DNA of 64,000 bases, taken from positions 108,031,167 to 108,095,166 of the forward strand of contig NC_133327.1 of NCBI RefSeq assembly GCF_042186555.1. Direction: 5' to 3'. Positions within the stretch are counted from its first letter, which is position 1; each line of letters starts with the position of its first letter. The translations under genes were made by a program, and so were the position numbers. This stretch comes from Aquarana catesbeiana. Lineage: Eukaryota > Chordata > Amphibia > Anura > Ranidae. The notes beneath the pieces are model-generated. The model was not told the DNA's origin, did not search any database, and saw only the letters and a program-made list of their open reading frames with translations. Shown here piece by piece: positions 58,328 through 64,000 of this stretch.

Positions 58328-59035
58328 GCGCCACCACCAGTGCCTAAGGCCCAATTTTTCAGCCCCTGTTTAACAGGGGCGTGTAATTACAATTTTTGAT
58401 GTAATACTTTGCAGCAGGGCTCGTTCCTGCATTCCAACTAGAGTGTCTGTGAGGGGTTGCAGTGTTGTGGCACCAGCACCAGTGCCTAAGGCCCAATTTT
58501 TCTGCCCCTGTCTAACAGGGGCGTGTAATTACAATTTTTGATGCAATACTTTGCAGCAGGGCTCGTTCCTGCGTTCCAACTAGAGTGTCTGTGAGGGGTT
58601 GCAGTGTTGTGGCACCAGCACCAGTGCCTAAGGCCCAATTTTTCTGCCCCTGTCTAACAGGGGCGTGTAATTACAATTTTTGAAGCAATACTTTGCAGCA
58701 GGGCTCGTTCCTGCGTTCCAACTAGAGTGTCTGTGAGGGGTTGCAGTGTTGTGGCACCAGCACCAGTGCCTAAGGCCCAATTTTTCTGCCCCTGTCTAAC
58801 AGGGGCGTGTAATTACAATTTTTGAAGCAATACTTTGCAGCAGGGCTCATTCCTGCGTTCCAACTAGAGTGTCTGTGAGGGGTTGCAGTGTTGTGGCACC
58901 AGCACCAGTGCCTAAGGCCTAATTTTTCAGCTCCTGTTCAACAGGGGCATGTAATTACAATTCTTGATCTAATATTTCACAGCAGGGCCCTGTGAGGGCT
59001 TACAGTGTTGTGGCCACAGCAATACCTAAGGCCCA
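58328..59035 (+). repeat. 142-bp tandem repeat array in hAT 3' region
   Basis: CCAGTGCCTAAGG occurs at 58337, 58479, 58621, 58763 and 58905, exactly 142 bp apart. Units contain CCTGTCTAACAGGGGCGTGT, which can form a hairpin, and CAGCAGGGCTCGTTCCTGC. The last unit is degenerate. Confidence 0.95.
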
Positions 59036-60062
59036 AATTTCTGCTGAGTATATAGGGCAGGACCCTACTTTCAAACATCTAACTTACAAATGACTCCTAC
59101 TTGCAAACGGAAGGAGACAACAGGAAGTGAGATGAAATCTACCCCTAGGAAGGGAAATTCTCTCCTGTAAGAGTTAATATGGGAAAACAATTTCTCCTTT
59201 CCACTGATGCTTTCCAATCCTTGTTCCACAAAAAAACCCAAATTTTCAAAAAACATTTTTCATTGGGACAAAAAAGTGAGGTGAAATCTTCTGAAGAGGA
59301 GGAAAGACAGCAAAACAAATGTCACAGGGGTGATAACCCTTCCCTATGTTTTCCAAAAAGCTTAGAAAAGATTTTTTGGCTGGAGCTAAACACGTTAAAA
59401 ATGTTCAAAATTACAAACAGATTCTACTTAACAACAAACCTACAGTCCCTGTCTTGTTTGCACTGCTGTTCAGAGTATATAGGGCCTGGTGGCCCCACAC
59501 CTTTCCTTATTTTAATTTGGGTGCGGGGTTCCCCTTAATATCCATACAAGACCCAAAGGGCCTGGTAATGGACTGGGGGGTACCCATGCCGTTTGTCTCA
59601 CTGATTTTCATCCATATTGCCATGACCCGACATGACATTAAACCCGCAAGCAGTTTTAAATGAGATTTTTTCTTTAAAAATGACATTTGGTGCAGGGACT
59701 GTTCTAAACATGGGAAACACGCGTCACTTTACAGGCATACTATAGACACCCCCCAGGTACGATATTTAAAGGAATATTTCACTTTTTTTTTTTACTTTAA
59801 GCATCATTAAAATCACTGCTCCCGAAAAAACGGCCGTTTTTAAAAGTTTTTTTTGCATTGATACATGTCCCCTGGGGTAGGACCCGGGTCCCCAAACCCT
59901 TTTTAGGACAATACCATGCAAATTAGCCTTTAAAATGAGCACTTTTGATTTCGAACGTTCGAGTCCCATAGACGTCAATGGGGTTCTAACGTTCGTGCGA
60001 ACTTTCGGTCCGTTCGCGGGTTCTGGTGCGAACCGAACCGGGGGGTGTTCGGCTCATCCCTA
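59036..60062 (+). other. hAT 3' untranslated and subterminal region
   Basis: Includes one copy of the CCCCTTAATATCCATACAAG module (59520-59570) shared with 15015-15240 and 19150-19420, then the 3' subterminal block AAATCACTGCTCCCGAAAAA to the terminal repeat. No gene. Confidence 0.7.
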
Positions 60063-62874
60063 CTAGGGAGCATAAAAGGGCACCTACTGCAGAATCCCTA
60101 GCAAACCTGGATAGGGCTCGGGCTCTCCTCAATCTGACTCTGACTACCGCTGCAGAAAAACACCTCAGGTGGACGGGAGCAAAATTTTACAGCCAAAAGG
60201 ATAGGATAGGCTCTAAATTAGCGGTAAAGATAACCCCCAAACATCGTGCCTTAGCATTTCCCAAAATTAAGCTAAAATCTGGGGACCTAACCCAAAACCC
60301 AAGTAAGATCATGGAAGAATTCCTTAAATTTTATGGAGATCTGTATAAATCTAAATCACCATCGGGAGGTAAGCTCAGGCAGGAGTTTCTTGACTCCCTC
60401 TCACTGCCATCTCTGGCAAAGGCACATAGGGATTTAATGGAGGACTCCTTCACTCAGGAAAGAGGCGCTAGAAACTATGAAATCACTGAAGCTTGGATCC
60501 TCCCCTGGCCCGGATGGGTTCTCAAACGGATATTATAAAAAATTCGGAGCTACGCTAGCACCACACCTAATGAAATTTCTGAACGCAAAACTTAGAGAAG
60601 GTGCTCCGTTGGGGAAGGACTTAAATGCCGCATACATCACGGTGATTCCCAAGCCAGGGAAGGATCCAAGTGAGATTGGGAACTACCGACCTATTTCCCT
60701 AATTAACAATGACATAAAATTTTTAACCAAGATTCTAGCAAATAGAATGGCAAGCTTCATCTCATTTTATATTCACAAAGATCAGGTAGGTTTCATTCCT
60801 GGCCGACAGGGGCCGGATCAAATTAGAAGGACCATTAACATTATATCTCTTCTGCAATCTCACTGGGATGGAGGATCACCCCAAAAGGGTTTTATTTTGT
60901 CGATTGACCTACATAAAGCGTTCGACTCAATCGACTGGGCCTACCTGTCTGAGAATTCTGCAACGCTGGGGATTCGGTCGAATTTTTCTAAACATAATCA
61001 ATTCACTGTATTCTAACCCTTCAGCGCAAGTTCGGCTGATGGGTAGATACTCGGCCTCGTTCCCAATTAAAAGGGGTACCAGACAGGGATGCCCACTCTC
61101 CCCCCACTTATTCGCTATTGCGATAGAAACCCTGACCATAGCAATCAGAACAATCCTGGATATTAAGGGGGTGTCCTGTGGGGACCAGGAACACAAATGC
61201 ACTCTCTACGCAGATGATCTGTTACTGTACATCACATCTCCCCTGATTTCCACTCCAGTTTGCGGGGTCCTGAGGTCTTTCAGCAAAATTTCAGGATTGA
61301 CGGTAAACATGAATAAATCTATCACTTTAAATATCATGGTACCGTCAGATTCTCTTTCACAACTTAAACGAAGCTTTGAGTTTTCCTGGTCCGACACAGC
61401 CATCCCCTACTTGGGAATCCACTTAACACCTGATATAGGTGGTTTATATGAAGCTAATTATCCTCCCATGGTACTTAAATGTAGACAAGAGATAGAAAAA
61501 TGGGCTAAATGTGGTTTATCCTGGCTGGGAAGAGTACATGCTATTAAGATGACACTACTACCCCGCCTTTTATATTTATTTCGTTCACTCCCAATTCCTC
61601 TGACAAAAGGTTTCCTCCATAAACTACAATCTGCGATAATTCGCTTTGTCTGGGGAAATAAGGGATATAGATGCCCGTCTAATGTTCTACTCCGCCTGCG
61701 ATCGCAGGGTGGTCTGGGACTGCCTGATCTATGGGGTTATTATCGGGCTGCATAATTGTCACAGATTTCTCTCATCTTTGGAAGGGACCCAAAACCTGAT
61801 TGGTTGTCTATGGAAAGGCAGGCTACACCCCTCAACACTGTTGACTTTCTTATGTGGTGCAACTCAAAAACAAGACCGGCTATCATGGCACCCACCTTAT
61901 CTCACTCAATTGCACTTTGTAACAAATTATTCACTCATACGACCCTGATCTCCCCCCTTAAACCTCTATCTCACATTTTTAATAACCCTAAATTTCCGCT
62001 AGGTTTAAACATTCAGGCGTTCAAATGGTGGACAGACAAAGGCATCTACAGGATAGGACACTTCCTAACAGCGATGGGTCCCATTAATCTATCTTATTGT
62101 AAACGCACACTGGAAATGCCTGACTCTGAGAGATTTCGATTCAACCAAATTTCTCATTTCCTACAATCTATTTGGACCAACAAACACGAGTCCCCCCCAA
62201 TTACACAATATGAACATTGGTGCTCTAACCTCGCAAACCAAAAAGGAGGGATTTCGGTAATATACACAGCACTTATGTCTAAACCGGACAAACCAACATA
62301 CGCTAGGACCTGGGAGGAGGACACAGGTGGATCATGGACGTCAACGGATTGGTTCAGAGGTTGGAACCGCTCATATAAAGGTATTTGCAACATCTCCCTA
62401 ATAGAGGCTAGCATAAAAGTTTTATCAAGGTGGTACTATGTACCTGCCAGACTGGTACTGTTTTATCCTGGGACTTCTCCACTTTGCTTTAGAGGTTGCA
62501 AACAGGAAGGCACTATGCTCCACATATGGTGGTCTTGCCCACGTATTAGATTCTTTTGGAAGAAAATATTTCGAACAATAGGCAATCTCCTGAACTTATC
62601 GATTACACCTGACCCGCATATAGCTTTACTCAACCACACTATTCCTGATCTACCTAAATGCTCCCAAAATCTCTCCTTCATTTTACTAGGAGCAAAAATT
62701 ACTATAGCCAAGGCCTGGAAAAGGCCTACAGTGTCCTTCCAGTGTTGTAAGAGAAAAGTTTCATGGATAATGTCCCAGGAGAGAATAGTAGCAAAACTGT
62801 TGGACAAAGTTGAGAGATTCAATGTTACTTGGGAACCATGGGCACGGTACTGTAATATACCACTCATACCGTGA

Positions 62875-63666
62875 ACGGAGCCTGGAGTAGGATGCACACC
62901 TAATTCACAGTAGTACTGTTCTTCTCCACTTTTTCTCTTCTTCTTTCTAACACGTTTTCTTTCTTTCCTGGAAGAGGCCACTTGGTCTCTTCTGCCCTCA
63001 CAGGTCTTTTTTCTTTTTCTTTTCTCTCTCTTGTGTCAGGATACCTCCCCAAAGGGGTACTCTAGAGGAACTGCTTTCCGGAACTTTGACAGGTCCCTTT
63101 AAATTCCTTCTGTGGGACAGGTCAGTCAGTTCCTCCAGTCTGAAATTTTACATACATATTAGGTATGAATAACCCAACGGAGGTCACTCCGGGGGGGATT
63201 ATGCTGGAATACTATGCCTTTGTTCCTTAGAATTGTTTATTTTGCATTATGATCAGTTTCTGATTTCCTTTTCATATTTTCCATATTTTACCCGCATGGT
63301 ATGTTATATGACAAACTTAGCATCAGGCTCCTGAAGGTGACAGTAATGATAGTTTGGGGGGATGAGTCTCGGTGGGTGGGAAGCTCCGGTCATCCCAAGT
63401 GGGCACAGCAGGATCCCTGACGGGGTGCCCGATGGGAGGGGGAGATTTCCTCTCACGCGAGCCTCATGAAGGCACCTGTAGCCACTTAATGCGGAGGTAT
63501 CTAAATATCCATGCTGGGAACAAATTCGCTTATAAGTTGTATGACTATAGCATTTCTTTACTTACTATGCATTGTAAACGATTGTAATATTGTTTGTACT
63601 ATAACTCTGTAATGATTGTGATACTTTGTGTCGTACACTGACAGTTTTGTAAAGCTAAAAAAAAAA
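62875..63666 (+). other. L1 3' UTR and A-rich tail
   Basis: Pyrimidine-rich start (TTCTTCTCCACTTTTTCTC), a G-run segment near 63190, and a terminal A run (63657-63673). Confidence 0.7.
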
Positions 63667-63807
63667 AAAAAAATTGGCTAACTTTACTGTTGTCTTATTT
63701 TTTAATTAAAAAAGTGTATTTTTTTTCAAAAAAAGTGCGTTAGTAAGACCGCTGCGCAAATACGATGTGACAGAGTATTGCAATGACCACCATTTTATTC
63801 TCTAGGG

Positions 63808-63966
63808 CAGGGATATGCAATTAGCGGACCTCCAGCTGTTGTAGAACTACAAGTTCCATGAGGCATAGCAAGACTTTGACAGCCACAAGCATGATACCCA
63901 GAGGCAGAGGCATGATGGGCCTTGTAGTTCTGCAACAGCTGGAGGTCCGCTAATTGCATATCCCTG
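63808..63966. mobile_element. Small hAT MITE, 159 bp
   Basis: 8-bp duplication CTCTAGGG (63800-63807 and 63967-63974). Inverted ends of 34 bp: CAGGGATATGCAATTAGCGG continuing to CAGCTGTTG, mirrored on the right. The centre has GAACTACAAG / CTTGTAGTTC. Confidence 0.95.
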
Positions 63967-64000
63967 CTCTAGGGTGTAGAAGGAAAGGCATGGATCCTGT

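Larger units (their letters stand above)
52482..60062 (+). mobile_element. Autonomous hAT transposon, 7.58 kb
   Basis: A perfect 8-bp duplication CTAGGGAG (52474-52481 and 60063-60070) and 11-bp perfect inverted ends TAGGGATGAGC / GCTCATCCCTA. Contents: promoter with CCAAT palindromes and TATA box, a long leader made of 57- and 167-bp tandem repeats, an uninterrupted transposase gene, a 142-bp tandem repeat array and a 3' subterminal region. The 3' 580 bp match the non-autonomous elements at 15.4-15.7 and 19.6-19.9 kb. It lies in an old L1, yet its own frame and duplication are perfect, so it is the youngest large insertion in the window. Confidence 0.95.
51471..62874 (+). pseudogene. L1 ORF2 protein (endonuclease, reverse transcriptase, zinc knuckle), split by hAT
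   Basis: Starts MTEWPTTTPSLQIISHNTQG at 51471. The endonuclease domain shows the LFLQETYF acid, GGDTNMAFD, the YARIDHIF and LSDHSMV catalytic His/Asp segments. Stops at 51564 and 52323. After the hAT (52482-60062) the frame resumes exactly as expected from the 7,589-bp addition: GPDGF, then PKPGKDPSEIGNYRPIS, GFIPGRQGPDQIRR, SIDLHKAFDSIDW, RGTRQGCPLSPHLFAI and the catalytic YADDLLLY. Frameshifts (each +1 A) near 60461 and 60953, and a stop at 61753. The C-terminal CFRGC..GTMLHIWWSC knuckle is at 62485-62560. The joined length of about 1,270 codons is normal for L1 ORF2. Confidence 0.9.
48996..63666 (+). mobile_element. L1-type LINE, nearly full length, interrupted by hAT
   Basis: Probable target duplication AAAAAAATT (48987-48995 and about 63667-63675). 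5' leader about 230 bp, ORF1, an unusually long spacer of about 1.16 kb, ORF2 with endonuclease, reverse transcriptase and a C-terminal zinc knuckle, a 3' UTR of about 780 bp and a terminal A run. Without the hAT insertion it is about 7.1 kb, a full-length L1 size. ORF1 has one nonsense codon and ORF2 three nonsense codons and two frameshifts, so it is dead. Confidence 0.88.
48165..64000 (+). mobile_element. TTAA MITE hosting L1 and a small hAT MITE; right end outside the window
   Basis: TTAA at 48161-48164, then CCACTTGCCAACC. The left piece runs to about 48995 and resumes at 63667 (TTGGCTAACTTTACTGTTG), continuing in family order (GTGCGTTAGTAAGACC, GCTGCGCAAATACG, CACCATTTTATTC). The small hAT MITE at 63808 interrupts it again. 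Confidence 0.75.

Overview
Vertebrate nuclear DNA, most probably from a large-genome anuran (true-frog-like). The organism call is inference: the mix of Tc1, PIF/Harbinger, hAT, TTAA-type (piggyBac-like) and L1 elements, and the characteristic short palindromic MITEs, match what I recall of ranid genomes. I see no convincing single-copy host gene, no rRNA or tRNA gene and no prokaryotic feature. The window is a layered transposon landscape in which almost every open frame belongs to a mobile element or a tandem repeat.

Layout. 1-4.1 kb: internally deleted piggyBac-like remnant, a TTAA MITE and a truncated Harbinger copy (C). 4.4-8.0 kb: a Tc1 element with flanking TA, broken by foldback units that carry hammerhead-ribozyme-like motifs; one unit has a 16-bp target duplication. 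8.2-20.3 kb: MITEs, two TTAA elements, a 1.2-kb minisatellite, AT-rich repeats and a complete non-autonomous hAT element with an 8-bp duplication. 20.3-31.8 kb: Harbinger copy A, a three-gene element (MADF protein, Myb/SANT-like protein, DDE transposase) itself hit by two insertions, one of which holds a third element. 32-39 kb: Tc1 relics, a 1.5-kb Tc1 element and MITEs. 39.4-45.5 kb: Harbinger copy B, deleted internally and hit by a TTAA MITE. 48.2-64 kb: a TTAA MITE containing an L1 retrotransposon, which contains a 7.6-kb autonomous hAT element with an uninterrupted 1,115-codon transposase.

How the parts relate. The three Harbinger copies together reveal the ancestral gene order, and each carries different inactivating lesions. 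The big hAT shares its end and a 3' subterminal module with the smaller hAT elements at 14-15.7 and 18.2-19.9 kb, so it is a plausible transposase source for them. The most unusual signal is a set of type-I hammerhead ribozyme folds (at 5.5, 6.2, 7.1 and 26.1 kb, plus a degenerate inverted pair at 47.4 kb), most followed 115-360 nt downstream by a polyadenylation-like hexamer on the same strand, inside foldback elements with no recognisable coding capacity.
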